Below are positions 11,041 to 23,911 of a stretch of 64,000 nucleotides of DNA, piece by piece. The notes under the pieces were generated by a model. That model did not search any database and was not told the origin of the DNA. It worked only from the letters and a program-made list of their open reading frames with translations. Every line of letters starts with the position of its first letter. The first letter of the stretch is position 1. The DNA lies in assembly GCA_011009095.1 (NCBI GenBank), contig VTPC01089973.1, forward strand, positions 247,261 through 311,260, written 5' to 3'. The position numbers and the translations under genes are program-made. Origin of the DNA: Ignelater luminosus. Taxonomy: Eukaryota; Arthropoda; Insecta; Coleoptera; Elateridae.

Positions 11041-14000
11041 GTTAATCTCCTTGCTAGATCCTTAATAAATAAATTGAAATTTAATCGGAGTGTTTACAAA
11101 CATTTATTTCTATCTTTATAGTGTCACCAAATGCTTCCGTAAAAATAAATTTTAAAAACCTTTTATTTTTATGTCTGAAGAAGATAATTACAAAAAGACA
11201 GTTAATTCCCACTTAGTAAATGAACTCACGAAGTTTATAAATTCTTGTGGTTCCATTTCGCAATTAAGAAAAATCTTGTTCGTCCCAGTGTATTTTTTCT
11301 TAAATCCATGAAATCATATTTATTACTCAATCTGTAAAAAGACAAACCAAAAGATATCTCATGCATCGTGATCCAAAACAGTTTCTTTGTTTTAGAATTT
11401 TAAAAACTAGTAAGATTTTATAGAATAGTTAGTTGTAAGAACGCGCAATGAACAAAACTCAAAAGAAGATTTTGTCATAACAATCCTTCAGTTGACAAAC
11501 AGTAATAGAAATTAAATATACCAGGCATAGATTTTGTATTGAAGGTTCTAAAAGACATTGGCAAAGAGAATGAATAAAAGATCTACAACTGAAAAATTCA
11601 AAAACCTAATGTGACATCCATTTTCATCTATTGTAATTTTCTGAACAATAATATCTTCAAAGTTTGATTGAAACTATTTTCCATTAAATTCTTTTCTCCA
11701 AATAACGAGATTTCCATCTGCATGCTTTTTTAATACATATACAAAAACATAGAGAATGAGCAATATAGCAGAACCACTAAAGAAGTTACAATATGATGTT
11801 CCTGTCTAATAGTAGAAAAGGTAATGAAAGTGCCTCTCGACGAGTACTTTTCAAGATGTGCATCTCATTGGCTTGGTTCGTAATACTACAATATCTAAGA
11901 GTATGTACAAGAGCTTTAGAGTCATCAGTGGCCCTGATGTGTTAGGGCTCTTACAATCTGCTCTACAAAGGTCAGTTTTTAACTTAAAGTAACTTTTATT
12001 TAGATTCTTAATACGTTTTTCAAGACCGTCGAAAACAAAATGAAACTCAAGAAGAAAGTGCCTTTTTCATCTTGTAACACAAAATGTTTTAGTAACATAT
12101 AGTTATAAGTCCCGTTTCATTTCAACATATATACAATAAAACTTTCTTCTTGCGAGTCGTTTTAATTTTTCCATTTTCATGTTTAATTCTCTAGTATACC
12201 CAATAAAGACTACGTCATTTGAATAGTAAAGCCCTCAGACAAACTAGCTTATAAGAAATAACTCTATTCGTTATAAATTTGTTAGACTAATTTTGTTGTA
12301 TTGATTTTGAATAGGCAAAATTAGCAGATTTCTCCAGTTTTCCCATAAACCCATAAAAGAGTTAATTAGAAAATACTGACACAGTTTCGTCCCGTAATAA
12401 CGTACATTGCTAACGACAGTTTTGCTTTGCTTTTAACAGATATAGTAACATTTTCAAATTCTTCTTACGATACCTTTTATTTATTTTCTCTCCGATCTCT
12501 CGTGCCCAGTCGCAATTAATACTGGGCAGCTAATGCAAGTCATTCTTATATATAAAATGTAAATTATGGAAATCTTGCTTGTCTTTACAATAAAGTTGCT
12601 AACATCTTTTCATTTACTCTAACGGCCGATAAGTCTATAGGAAAGCGTTTGATCTCTAGAATTTTGTACAGACATTTCAGAAACACTCTCTATATTTTGG
12701 AATTAAAGAACTTAATAAATTGCAATGATTAAATCTCGAACAGCAGATTTTGTACTTCTAAGAAGAATGAAGACTGTCATAGTAGTAAGTCAAACCACGT
12801 CCTTTAAAGATTTAATTAAGACTCTTCTCGTTGCAGGGCTTTTAGTGTTTTTAAAAAGTAATCAAAGACAAGGGAGGGAAGTAGTACTAACTGGAATGAG
12901 TTCCCGAAGTATCTGTTTTGAGTCAGTGACCGCGCATGCGAAACCTAAGCATCAACATGGATCGGCAAAAAACTCTGTCAGTGCTTTAAATCATTGACGT
13001 AATAAAGTGAGCTCTTTTATGTAATATATCCATGTAAATGTAAATTAAATCTTAAATTCTTGAAAAGGTACAGGTATCTGTAGATTTAAAGATATTCATC
13101 CATGGTCTGTAAGATCTCCAGACTTGGGCACTTTCGGCTATTAATTTTGGAAAAATTACAAACAGTTTTTCATACAAAGACAAAAGAGTCTAGTACAGAT
13201 ATGTATATACTTTTGCAAAGGATTGTAGATACGGTAGAAGAAATTACATTAAATATAATTTTGCAAATTTGGAAAATCTATCCCAGTGTTGACCGATAAA
13301 GGGAACATTCTAAGCATCTACTGCAAAAAAGATTTAAGAACAGGTCAAAATTATCTATGTGCGAAAAATAGTATTTTTGTGACATTCGCAGTCAATGAAG
13401 CCGAAGATATATTTTGGGGTACTGTAGATCTAGAATAAAAACTTTTTCATGCTACGTAAAACATCACATTATGACAATCTAAAAGTACACGATATCAACA
13501 ACCTTTCTGAATTTATTTGGCAGCAGGAGGATTATACAGAAAACAGTGCTTTAACCTGAAACAGTTGCTTACCATAGTTACACCTGCAGAAATACCGAAA
13601 ATAATGATAATGAGGATGAGAAGACATGAATTAAGTATAAACCGCTGAAAGACCAAAGATTTGCAGACGTTTTAAAACACCTAGTTCTCATGAAGTTAAG
13701 TTTTTTTATATATCTGAAAGACTAACGAGGCTACAATCCTTGAACAGTCAGCTTTACGTGCTTTCTGCCTTTTTAGCAAACTTAATCATTAGTAACGCCA
13801 CAATTAGACTTCTCTAAAACAGTTGATAACCCGCTTTTAGAAAAGAGCAGGGGCTAATATAAATTATTCTTTTTCGAGTTAGTGCTTTTTGCGTCAGTTA
13901 ATTGTTAAGTCGGTAGGGGCAAATTTAAAACGATTTAATTTCTACAAGCAGAAGTTTGCTAACTGAAAGTAGAAATACGCGGGAAATAAAATTAACACAT

Positions 14001-15530
14001 GCTGAAAGGAAGTGCTTAATTTAGAAATTATCAATTGAAAAGATAGAGTAAGAGACATGGATGATGCAGCTAGAGAAATAGGTCAGTTTTGAGGGAGAGA
14101 ACACTTGAACATGATTAGTTCATGAATAAAATTTGTTTAGAGGCAAATCTATACTTCTTTTTTTTTAGATAATAACACAAGGTGTTGCAATGATCAATAG
14201 ATGAGACGGAGGGTCATTATTTAAAAAAATGTCAAAACCTGCTAGCGAGAAAAAAGTTGTATACCTTTCAAGATATTCATAACTGTAACCAATCTTTTTA
14301 ATCCATTTTGGGGTTCTTTAAATTATGGTTTTCTCAACTTTTGTTACTTTGCTTTTAGAAAGATACAGTTTAAATTTTATTTTTCAAGATAGTTACTAAA
14401 GTTTCAAGTAAGTAGATGGTTTTATTACGTATGGTGATTCAAAAATTAAATACATAATTTCTCTTAAATGTTTTTAATTGACCACCTTATCACTAATTGA
14501 CTGTCATTCGATTGGTATCTACCTCGAATCAACGCTACGAATCTGCTTTACAAAAAATATCGAATCTTTGCTGGCTGAGCATGAGAAATCGTTGGAAGTA
14601 TCAAGCTGGGTAGTGTATTCTCGTACACTACTTTCATCAAACTGTTTTGCATCTCTTGAGTGATACCTGGAACGCAAGTGCACTCCGCAAATACTCGGTA
14701 TAATTATAAGCTTACTATGCCTCGCCATAGTCTATCTTCATTATTTGAAAACTCTATTTAATCAGATATGAAAAGAGGACTAAATAAACTTTAAAACTTT
14801 TGAAATATTCAATTGACGCATTTTTTATCGCTTGCCTATTTATCTCGCTTTTTAGTTTGTTTTGATTTTTTAATTACTGTTTACTTTTGGTCTCCTGGTT
14901 AAACAGAGTAGCTCTTGACTTATTTTTATTACAGAAATGTGTATTAATTAATTTAATAAAGAGGATTATAGTTGAAATCATAATTTACAGATCATAGAAT
15001 AAATCTTTTATTTAATATAACACAGCAGCTATCTTAACTCAATAGGTTTTCTATTATATAGGGTGAACTAACCATTTTTAAAAAACAATAATCATTAATT
15101 TTAATTAATTAATATTATTCAAGCAAAACAGAATCTTTAATCTCTATTGAGGAAACTTTGAGTAAAAGCAAAACCAGTACAATAACAATTTGTAAGAAGA
15201 TAATTAATGGCAGCTGCTCAAGTTATTGTATTGATCTCAAAAAAGCTTGTCATTGCAAATCTACACTATCAACTTTATTTGTACAACCGCTTATGAATTG
15301 AAGAGTATAGAGGCAACGAATCATCAAAATTTCGAAAGCTTTTTCAACACGAAAGAACAGTTTATTGTGTTACTCATCTTGTTAGAATAAGTTTCTTTTC
15401 TAACGTTATACTGTTCCTTTCATTTCAACGTTCTTGGTTTTTCGACCGTAGCGCTCCACGTCTTAATACAAACTCAGTTGAAATAAGTTTGTTGTTGTGG
15501 TTTCAATTTCTGTGGTCACTTAGCCATCAA
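11041..15530. other. Long stretch without recognised genes
   Basis: AT-rich with scattered short open frames. The longest, 12725-12997 (90 codons, plus), has no known motif. A palindromic GCGCATGCG, like an NRF1/ewg site, lies near 12930-12938. A readable fragment at about 13290-13435 (LTDKGNILSIYCKKDLR) may be eroded coding sequence of unknown origin. A short inverted repeat AGTGTA...TACACT sits near 14612-14629. Confidence 0.35.
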
Positions 15531-15537
15531 CTAGAAT

Positions 15538-16550
15538 CTAGCCAAACTTGAAGGTTTTCCAGCTCTGGTAGGAATTTCTAAAGTATAACTCATAGTAATC
15601 AAATGGGACGCACTGCTTTGCATTCCTTCCTGAAGATAACATCGTTTTATAGATTTCTTCTGCATGGAAGCTCTCAGGTCTTTGGCATGGGTTTTTTGAA
15701 TGATTTTGGAATTGAAAAGTGTACCGCCAAGATAATTTTACCATTGTTAAAATGCACTTGCCTAGAACATAGGCAGATGTTCCATCATTCTTATTGAAGT
15801 GCCTGCAATAACTATTTTCCAAAAGTCTGATACTATTGACGAGCTTGTTGAGATAGGCAGGGTCAGTAAAAAAGTAAGAAAGAGAAAAAGAAAGAAAGAA
15901 AGGCTATCCGTACGCTACCTTTCTTTTGAGTAGGGTGCCTACAGTTTTAAGGGTACTCTCCTTTATCAGGAGTCTAGCTTGCCTGCAGTTTGTCATGTTG
16001 GCCCATTCATTTTGAAATCTCCGAAAAGTCTAGACAGTGATGGATCTATTTGCGTAACTTAGTGAAATACCAAAAGCTGACTCCAGCCAAGAGAAAGGGC
16101 CATTAGCACCCCTACTGCCCAAGATATCAGCTCAGTCGTTACCCTCTGTATCAGAAAGCGAAGCAGCCAAGGCTCGAAAAATCGATGTAGATACATACTG
16201 ATGTGCTGAATAACGTATCCTCTACAAAGATTCTCATATGTGCAAGTCAGAATACCACTGGAACGTTGTTGATTACCTACAAGTTTCATTTTTAGTTTGT
16301 GTGGAGATTTTTGCCCAGTTTTAAATTTGTCCAAGAACAAGACGAGGCCAGTCGGAGCTACCAGCACCTGTGAAGATTTTTGAGAAAAGTATACGTGGAA
16401 GAGATAGTCACTTCTCGCTGAGAGAAGCAAATCGTCCCTCACTAGAAAGTTAAGAAGGTGAGGCAGCATCTGATTTTTTGTGCAACCGGTGCTAATAAAT
16501 TCAGGTGGTATATTGCTTTTGGTACCAACCACAGATTTGCTGGAAGATCA
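15538..16550 (-). pseudogene. Decayed LINE 3' region with ribonuclease H remnant
   Basis: Minus-strand fragments resemble the C-terminal part of a non-LTR retrotransposon with an RNase H domain. SLGCFASDTEGN followed by ADILGSRGANGPF stands where such proteins read WVPGHxGIxGNExADxLA. ISLSYANRSI, then FQNEWANMTNCRQARLLIKE, then CRHFNKNDGTSAYVLGKC (the C-x2-C-like tail usual after the RNase H domain) follow in order. Several frameshifts and stops are needed. The clade (I, R1, Loner or similar) cannot be fixed. The part upstream of about 16250 on the minus strand is less convincing. Confidence 0.45.
15868..15902. repeat. GAAA-rich microsatellite
   Basis: An imperfect (GAAA)n purine run, aagaaagagaaaaagaaaga and continuing, inside the LINE remnant. 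Confidence 0.6.
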
Positions 16551-16559
16551 TCGATGGGA

Positions 16560-17097
16560 TGTTTACGGACATACGACCCTGGTACTCACCGGTCGAGTTA
16601 GTTGGATGTCGTGGTCCTGAAGCCACACTGTTTCCTATCTGATCCTACATGATGGATAGTTCCAATCTATACAAAAGAGAGCCGTACTCTAAATGCACAA
16701 CAATGTCGTTTACATGCTGGCAAACACAAATTCTGAGTTCAAATTTGAAAAGAAATGATAGAAACAACAAACAAAGCAATCTTATAGATGGACGTCGTCA
16801 AGTTGTCTCGCACTCCTTAGGCTGTGGTGTCACAACGAAAATGGCAGTCATAATATTCATCCAGCACGCCACTGTCTTCCAGAAACCAAACCAAGCACTA
16901 ATTGATCTTGCGCTACAGAAGTTGGCTGTTGTACACATAAGCGGGACGGGCGGTTTATTGTCATCTCTTAAGTATTAAAAGAACCTAAAAACGAATTTGG
17001 CATTTTTGGGGATTGTTCCATAAGTTTACAATGTAAAGCTTAGCATTTCACGTAAAGACTAATTAAATATTTTGGCATATTGTTTCTTTGTGGGGCC
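16560..17097. other. No recognised feature
   Basis: GC content is somewhat higher up to about 16980. A 109-codon plus-strand open frame at 16649-16978 has no recognisable motif. It may be a further part of the LINE remnant, but I could not show this. Confidence 0.3.
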
Positions 17098-17233
17098 AGG
17101 AAGTTTGAGCGCGACCGTTTGCGCGAGGCCATTTGGGCGCAGGGTTATTTGGGTGCGAGAACATTTGGACGCGTGGTAGTTTGGGTGCGAGGTCGTTTGG
17201 ATGCGTGATTGTTAGATCGGAAGGCGGTCGTTT
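17098..17233. repeat. Minisatellite, ~16-bp unit
   Basis: About seven tandem units of a 16-bp motif, consensus NNNTTTGGGYGCGRGG. The five central units are exactly 16 bp each: ccatttgggcgcaggg, ttatttgggtgcgaga, acatttggacgcgtgg, tagtttgggtgcgagg and tcgtttggatgcgtga. The unit length is not a multiple of three, so it is not a protein repeat. The array is CpG-rich in an AT-rich setting. Confidence 0.8.
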
Positions 17234-17864
17234 GAATAAAAAACAAAAAAAACATACTGTAATTTCCTTTTTGAATTTATGTATCGAAGCCTGTTTGTAA
17301 ATTTCCAGTTATTGTTTCCTATAGTTTCCATTACGATTTAATTGACCAATGTAGTTAAATTATATTTACCTTAAATCCAATATAACAAATTTTTAATTTT
17401 ACTCGGCAATTTTCAAAGTTTCTAAGTTAGATTCAGGATTATTATTATATGTTGGTATCATTCTATTTTCTTGTATCTTGCCAACCAAATAAAAATAATT
17501 ATTTCGCGCCCAAGCGGCCTCTCTCAAATGTTACACACCTTCTCTTTGTACCTGCAGTATTTAAAATAAATAGAGTTGATTTGTTCATTAATCTTGAACT
17601 TCTACATGCATCGTTTTTAGATCAACAATAATCGCAATAAAAGAGAAGAGGTTCCAGTTTTTCTTATTGCTAAAGAGAATATGAGATCAAAAACTTGACA
17701 GTTTAGTCAGTCAAATTCAATTTAGTGGTGTATTAAAATTATCATAATTTGACAAAAGAAACTGCAATTTTACTTTTCATAAGGCATTGAAATCTTTAAA
17801 TAAATTTCGTAGACATTTTGTATTTCTAGCTCTATATTTGTGTAAGGTAGCGTCGCCAATAAGG
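17234..17864. other. No feature seen
   Basis: AT-rich sequence between the minisatellite and the pogo-like element. The 60-codon open frame at 17449-17631 shows no motif. Confidence 0.35.
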
Positions 17865-19688
17865 CAGTCAGGGAATAAGGCCCACTCGTAGGATTTGCAC
17901 CATCTTTTGCCTTATGAGCAAATTTTGTTTAAAGAAGTATTCTACAATTAAAATTTTGTTGTATCAAAGGTCGCTTTTATCAAGCATACGCTGTTTGACA
18001 ACAACTTCAACAAACACCTGTGAATTCAGACGCTTTTATAAAATTTATCATAATTACATTCACTAGTGGCTCAATACTTTGAAGTGCATTGTGCTCATTT
18101 GTGTTTAATAGGTAATATTATGTGAAAATCCCGCGTTAATTTATTTTTTATTGTGATGCATAACTTAACCTTAAAGTGTTTCTGGGCAGAAATAAGGCCC
18201 GATTAAATTTGCAGTGGGCCTTATTTCTAATTTGGAAAAAATTCCATTAATTTTTTTGTTTGTTTTACAAACAATATGGGAAAGATCTGTAAAAATCTAA
18301 GAGCTAACTGGACAGCTGATGCCCTGGTAACAGCGATGAATGCGGTACAAACAGGGAGGTTGTCTTAAAGATCGGCTTCCCAACGTTACGGAATTCTTTG
18401 AGAAATCACATAGTATCAGGATCTACTACACGAAAATTAGGAAGAGGCAGTATGTTGACAAGTCAGCAAGAAAACGATCTGGTATCTCGCATACTACGTT
18501 TAGCAGAAATTGGTTACCCAGTAACGGCAAAAATAGTTAGACACCAAGTGTACCTTTTTTGCGAACTTAACAATATCCCAAATTTGTTTAATCCAAATAA
18601 GGAAATGGCTGGCAAAGACTGGTTCAGACTATTTAGATAACGACATCCTGACCTCGTAATACAAACAGCTCAAAATATGAACCCATCAAAAGTTGAACAA
18701 GTTCATCCTGAATAACTATTTTGCAACATTGGTAAAGATTTTGGATGACATGGGTATATAAGGTAATTAATATGGACGAGAAAAGATGCAGAATCACAAT
18801 TCACCATCAACAAGCAGTTCTAACCCAAAAAGGTGTTAAAGATTACTTACATTGATTGTGATACCGGAACATGCGGAGAGTGTAAGTGTTGTTGGGTGTG
18901 TCTTTGCCATTGGGACGGCAATACCACCAATAATTATTTTCAAAGGCAAAAGAATTGAAATTGGAATTTCAGGATAACTTACTTCCTAAGGCACTTGTTA
19001 AAATGGCTCCAAAGGATTGTATGATTATCGAACTTTTCATACATTTTCTAAAGCATTTTGCAAAGTAGAAACTCCCTGGACAAATTCTATTTATATTTGA
19101 GAGAGCGAGTTATCATTTAGATTATTCTATCGTGGAGATGGCTGATCGGTATGATATAATATTATTTTACCTACCAAGTAATACCACGCACGAACTACAA
19201 CCGCTAGACAAAATCAGTTTACAAATCTTTTGAATCCCACTGGGACCAAGAGGTGTTACGATTTTGGGGCAACAACTCTGATAACAACGCGTATAACAAA
19301 AACGCGATTTAATAAAATATTTACGGGTCCACGAGGAATGTTCTGTCCAAAATAACGCCCGCATGATGTTATTATTGTCTGAATATGTTTCCATAGACTT
19401 TTATATTAAGTTTTGCATTTTTCTATACTATTAACTACATAAGTTTTTTTATTTAAGTTACACTTTATGTGAAGAAAATCGAGGGCCTTATTTTTGTCCT
19501 AGGCAGAAACAAAACCCAATGTTCAGGTTTTTAAAAATCTTTTTACGGTTTGTCTGTTATGTATATTTAAGAGTTCCTCTTCTTCCTAAACATACACTTT
19601 ACTGTTTCTGTTAAACAAGATATTGTTATTTTGTCTAGATTTTCCTAATAAAAATAATATCCCTTAGGTGGGTCTTATTTGTCGACCA
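17865..19688 (+). mobile_element. pogo-like DNA transposon (decayed)
   Basis: The left end reads cagtcagggaataaggccca, and the right end carries the inverted counterpart gggtcttatttgtcgac at about 19670-19685. Further inward, copies of the GGGCCTTATTT string occur at 18221 and 19480. The interior encodes a pogo/CENP-B-type transposase remnant. The terminal repeats are diverged and no clean TA duplication is visible. Confidence 0.6.
18276..19340 (+). pseudogene. pogo/Tigger-type transposase remnant
   Basis: The start MGKICKNLRANWTADALVTA gives the N-terminal psq-like helix-turn-helix. GSTTRKLGRGSMLTSQQEND and the CENP-B-like second helix-turn-helix (PNKEMAGKDWFRLF) follow. The DDE_1 domain shows NMDEKRCRITIHHQQAVL with the first catalytic Asp, then KLEFQDNLLPKALVKMAPK. 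Next is ILFIFERASYHLD, where the family has LIFDGxxxH, so the second catalytic Asp appears to be Glu here. LPSNTTHELQPLDK carries the third. A TAA interrupts codon 30, and frameshifts lie near 18390, 18650 and 18860. It is a fossil copy. Confidence 0.8.
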
Positions 19689-22600
19689 TATACCTTATAT
19701 GAAATATCAATGACTTCGGGAATTGGAGATTAAAATAGACATGAATCTAAAGATTAATAAACTGCATCTAGAAACTTTCAATTCAAGTATATTAATTTTC
19801 AGATCGGTAGATTTGCACTTGAAATAGACTTTGTATACTTTTACATGAAAATTCATGTAGAAAGTATTTCTAGTGATTTAAAAGTAAAAAAAAGCAGAAA
19901 ACAGAAACTTGAAATAAAAGTCAAAATAGCATGTTAGATTTTGCTGTGTCTCAACTTACTAAATTTGAGTAATTCCTTCTGCAAAATTAGAAAAATAAAT
20001 AAACAGGAAATTCTTAAAAATTATTAAGTCTAAGGATAATCTAAATACTAGTAAAAACTGTTTTAAATACCTAAGATAAATAATTTACAGACGATTGCAC
20101 TTTCAAAAGTCAAAAAAAATTTAATCTGTGAAAATGGGCATTCCACCATAAAAGTGAGTTCCTTTTATTATCATTTTGCTTGAGTAAATAACATTCCTCG
20201 TCAATGCTTTTAAGGGTATTACCATTACTACTTCCTAAAGTCCATTTGGAAGACTAAAATGAAATTGTAAATGATAAAATTAATAGATAGTAGGTAAAAA
20301 AAAACATATAAATTTCCGAAAGGTAAATACACAAAAGCGTAGGTAATCGAGAACCTCTGAAATTCGCGTAGGTATGTTAACAGTACCTACTTAAAAATAT
20401 CTGTTTCATTCAAACAAATAGAATAATAGCTGCCGAATTTCTAAATGTTTTGAACCAACAAAAGTAATAATAACCTCTAACCAGCTGAACATCGATATCT
20501 AGTCTTGTTTCTGTGGAATACAATGCCATATCTTCAGGCTAACCATCTGCTTATTCTTTTATGAAAAGACCGCGTATATATGTTGTAGTATTATGTAATC
20601 TAAAGTGGGGTATCTCACTTTATAAAGAAATATATATTCTGTAAGCTTTAGTTTGGTAGAGTTCGCGATTTGTGCTTCGACTTCTTTATGTCTGTATTTT
20701 ATATAATCATACCTGCAGCAATCTTGTAAGTAGTAATTAGTTAGTTAATAACACTAGATATTGTGTAGTTTTAAATAGATTTCAACTTGTTCTACTTAAT
20801 AGAATAAAAGCACTGATTTCTTTGAAGTTTTAATTCTAATAAGTTCGAAAACTAGCATATAATATTATAAAAGCGCAACTACTCAAATTATATAGAATCA
20901 TCAGTCAGACACTCTAATACCGGAGAACACATCAATTTTTGAATCTGCTAAAATTATTTATAGACACAATTAAAATTTGTTTAGTAAATGTAATTGTATC
21001 GAGGCATCAACACTAATTGAAAGAGCAGAAAAGCATTTAAAACTTTAAAAGCGCTTCAAATCAAATTTTTCAGTTTTTGTTTATAAACAAAATTTAACTG
21101 TTGACTAACGTCAGCAAATAACCACGTATGATCTTTCCAAAATAGTTACTTTGATCTTTAACAAGTTAATTATTATTGCCTTGCTTTAATTGTTAATGTT
21201 AGCAAACCAAGAGTGCAGAATTCCCATTAGAGTTTATAATATGGTGTAAAATTAAGGTCCACTTCTAATGTTTATTACAACGTCCTCTATAGAATGTGTC
21301 GTTAGTTAGGGCCTGCAGTAATAAGGGTAAATTAACCTAAAATTGTAGTTCAGGTCAACGATTCTTTGCATAAATGTTCTCGGGATGTATAGAACCTGAA
21401 TGTCAATCTCAATTTGTCTCCATTCCCACTCTATATTTAAAACACAAAATTTAATATTTTTTGGTTAACTAAAAATGAGAATCTTTTCTGGCTGAAGTAT
21501 ATTTGCAACTTACACATTACTAAATTCCATCAAAATAAGCAGGAATTCTAATATTTTAACTACGCTTTTCAATATTAAAAGAAGATGCGCTTTCTGACTA
21601 AGCAGGCTCTGTTATAGCTCCATTATTAAAACTAAGCAGTTTCAAGATTTTGAATGCTTTAAATATACCCCGCATGCATATTACATTTTTATCTGCAGAG
21701 TCCTCTTGGTACAAAAATCAAACCAGATAACGTCTCTAGTAATCCTAGAAACTTGATGTCCGCTCGCTCGTGACTTTTTGTATTATTTGTTCTGTGATCT
21801 TCTAGTGACATTTCTTCTTCTCTTGTTATCGTATTTTCCATTTTTTCTATTTTTTTAATACCTTTTTTGCTTCTTCGCATTATCTTGTTAAAAGAGACGT
21901 ATATATTTCTCACAAAACCAATAAGATAACAAAATGTTTAAATAAAAAGCAAATAGAGGCTTTTTCGCCACTTTATTTTTCTAGAAATTGTGTTAGTTTA
22001 CAGCAGACGCAGTAAAATCAGTGATGTTGCTTGTTGACTGTAAATTAAATTAAAATTAGAATTAAGTTTGCTTTGATTTTTCCTCTACTACCTAATTTAA
22101 CTTGGGTTAAATGCAGTGAAAATGGATTAACTTAGATGAAATTGAATCAATTTAATTCAGTTTCTATTAAATTGCAAATTAACCAGGTTAGGTTAGGTCA
22201 AATTTGCTTTTTTTTAGGTTAACTAGGTTAAAATGAGGCTACGTTAGTTAAAAATTGCTTTCGTTTAATGATGTTAGATAAAGTTAGTTTATGTTAGATA
22301 AACATCCAGCCTGTAATGTGAGTTGTAAGGGAATTTTGCAAATCCTGATAATCTAAATGACCAAGACGATCTAGAATGAAAATACTTATTATCTGATTTG
22401 TACTAGGACTAATTTCAAAGGCCCACGTTGAGCGCCATTATTATATTGATGAATGACTTGGAAATGTTAAAATGGTTCACCTGCACAGTACTAATTTTCT
22501 TGAACTCTCGAGAACAAGAAGATTAGTATATATTGAGGAGCCATTCTGATGTTTTGAAGTCCTCCATTGCAATATTAATTTTGGAAATTTGCAAAATCAT

Positions 22601-23334
22601 TTATCTGTCCTATACTAATACGAGATTGTTAATTTAATAATCAAAACTCTCTTGAACTACTATTTTTTGACTACCTACTAGATTTTTGATAAATTTTATT
22701 TTGACATTTTGTTATTATTTATACCAGCAAGAGTTTTTCAAATGTGGTTATTTCATACTGAATTTTAGAATTATTTTAGATAATTAGTTCCAAAACTGTT
22801 AAGTATATTACCTAAGTTGATTTGGGTTTCTCATTTGCATTAACTCAACTCTATCTGTGTTGTCTAATTTGCAGATGGATCAACCCTTAGAAAAAGCACC
22901 AAAATTAAAGTTTTGCTTTTACTTTCCTAAATTAGTATGCAACAGCACTTCAATCAAAGCTATCCTTTATCTCAAAGATCTGATTATAATTCTGAAGTAT
23001 CATTAACTGTTTAACAGGCTAATTTGAGTCAAAGATTCTTGTAAACGTTGCTTTACATTTCAGTTTATATCTGATGGTACATACATTGATAGGAAATAAA
23101 ATGGCTGCTTTTTTAAGTAACTAGAAAAGAGATCACCAACTCTTTTCATAAGCCAGAGTGGTACTTGATCTTTTTTAAAGTTTTGCTAATTACAGTATTG
23201 GGAGATAATTAAAATGCAAATTTAAAAACTTGAGAAAATCAAACAAACACTTAAGAAGATTTAAAGGAGTTTGCATGCATCTCTGCTTCATAACTCTTTA
23301 ATATAACATATTTTGACACCTGTTATATTTTTAT
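19689..23334. other. Long stretch without recognised genes
   Basis: AT-rich with no convincing ORF, tRNA or repeat structure. A short run with two AGGTTAGG-type units at about 22185-22200 and related degenerate strings to 22300 is present but is not a telomeric array. Confidence 0.4.
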
Positions 23335-23430
23335 TTCCTGGCTCATCGGTTGAGAGACAGCGGGCAAAAGGGGAGAATCTCATGTGAGGTTTGCAGAAAT
23401 TGGAAAAGTAGTCATTGTCAGAGCCAGGAA
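23335..23430. repeat. Short inverted repeat around a GC-richer segment
   Basis: The 10-mer ttcctggctc at 23335-23344 recurs inverted (gagccaggaa) at 23421-23430. The 76 bases between are GC-richer than the surroundings. It could be a small regulatory or structured element, but the interior does not pair extensively. Confidence 0.3.
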
Positions 23431-23890
23431 GGAAAAAACCACATCAAACAACAAATCGTGGTTTTAATGATTTTAAATAAAATAACTAAAGTGGTAGATT
23501 TTCTTTGCCGAAACTGTTCAAATAAATGAAGACGCCCAAAACTTTAATTAAAAAGGCTAAATGATGTATCTGCATTTATTAAAAAAGGATTTGGCTAAAA
23601 ATCTACAGATTAATACTACCAATAATCGTTTCAATAGGAATAGGTAGTTGCAATACTATATTGCTGAGTTAAAAATATATTTCATAAAGTTAATACTTAC
23701 AAAAGATGTTTCTCAAAGAACTGTAATTCTTTGCTATTTTCTAATAATGATTTTCACGCTGCCCAACTGTAGGCAGCTTGGAATTTATGAAAAGAAAGTA
23801 CTATAATTACTTACAGCTATAATAAGTTATTTTAACAAAACAGAAAATAAAATCAATAAAAGAGGGGAGAAAAGATAGGAACCGATTGGA

Positions 23891-23911
23891 TTTATTATTA
23901 TTATTATTACA
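23891..23911. repeat. (TTA)n microsatellite, tail of the LINE
   Basis: About six TTA units at the 3' boundary of the minus-strand LINE, read as (TAA)n on the element strand. Confidence 0.7.

Noticed and set aside
12725-12997. 90-codon plus-strand ORF as a gene
   Set aside because: No recognisable motif or splice context; composition is compatible with a chance open frame in a longer noncoding stretch.
16059-16532. 157-codon minus-strand ORF as an independent gene
   Set aside because: A neighbouring frame matches LINE RNase H motifs over the same interval, so this frame is a by-product of a decayed element.
22185-22300. Two AGGTTAGG units suggesting insect telomeric TTAGG repeats
   Set aside because: Only two adjacent units with degenerate neighbours, no array, and flanking sequence is ordinary AT-rich DNA.
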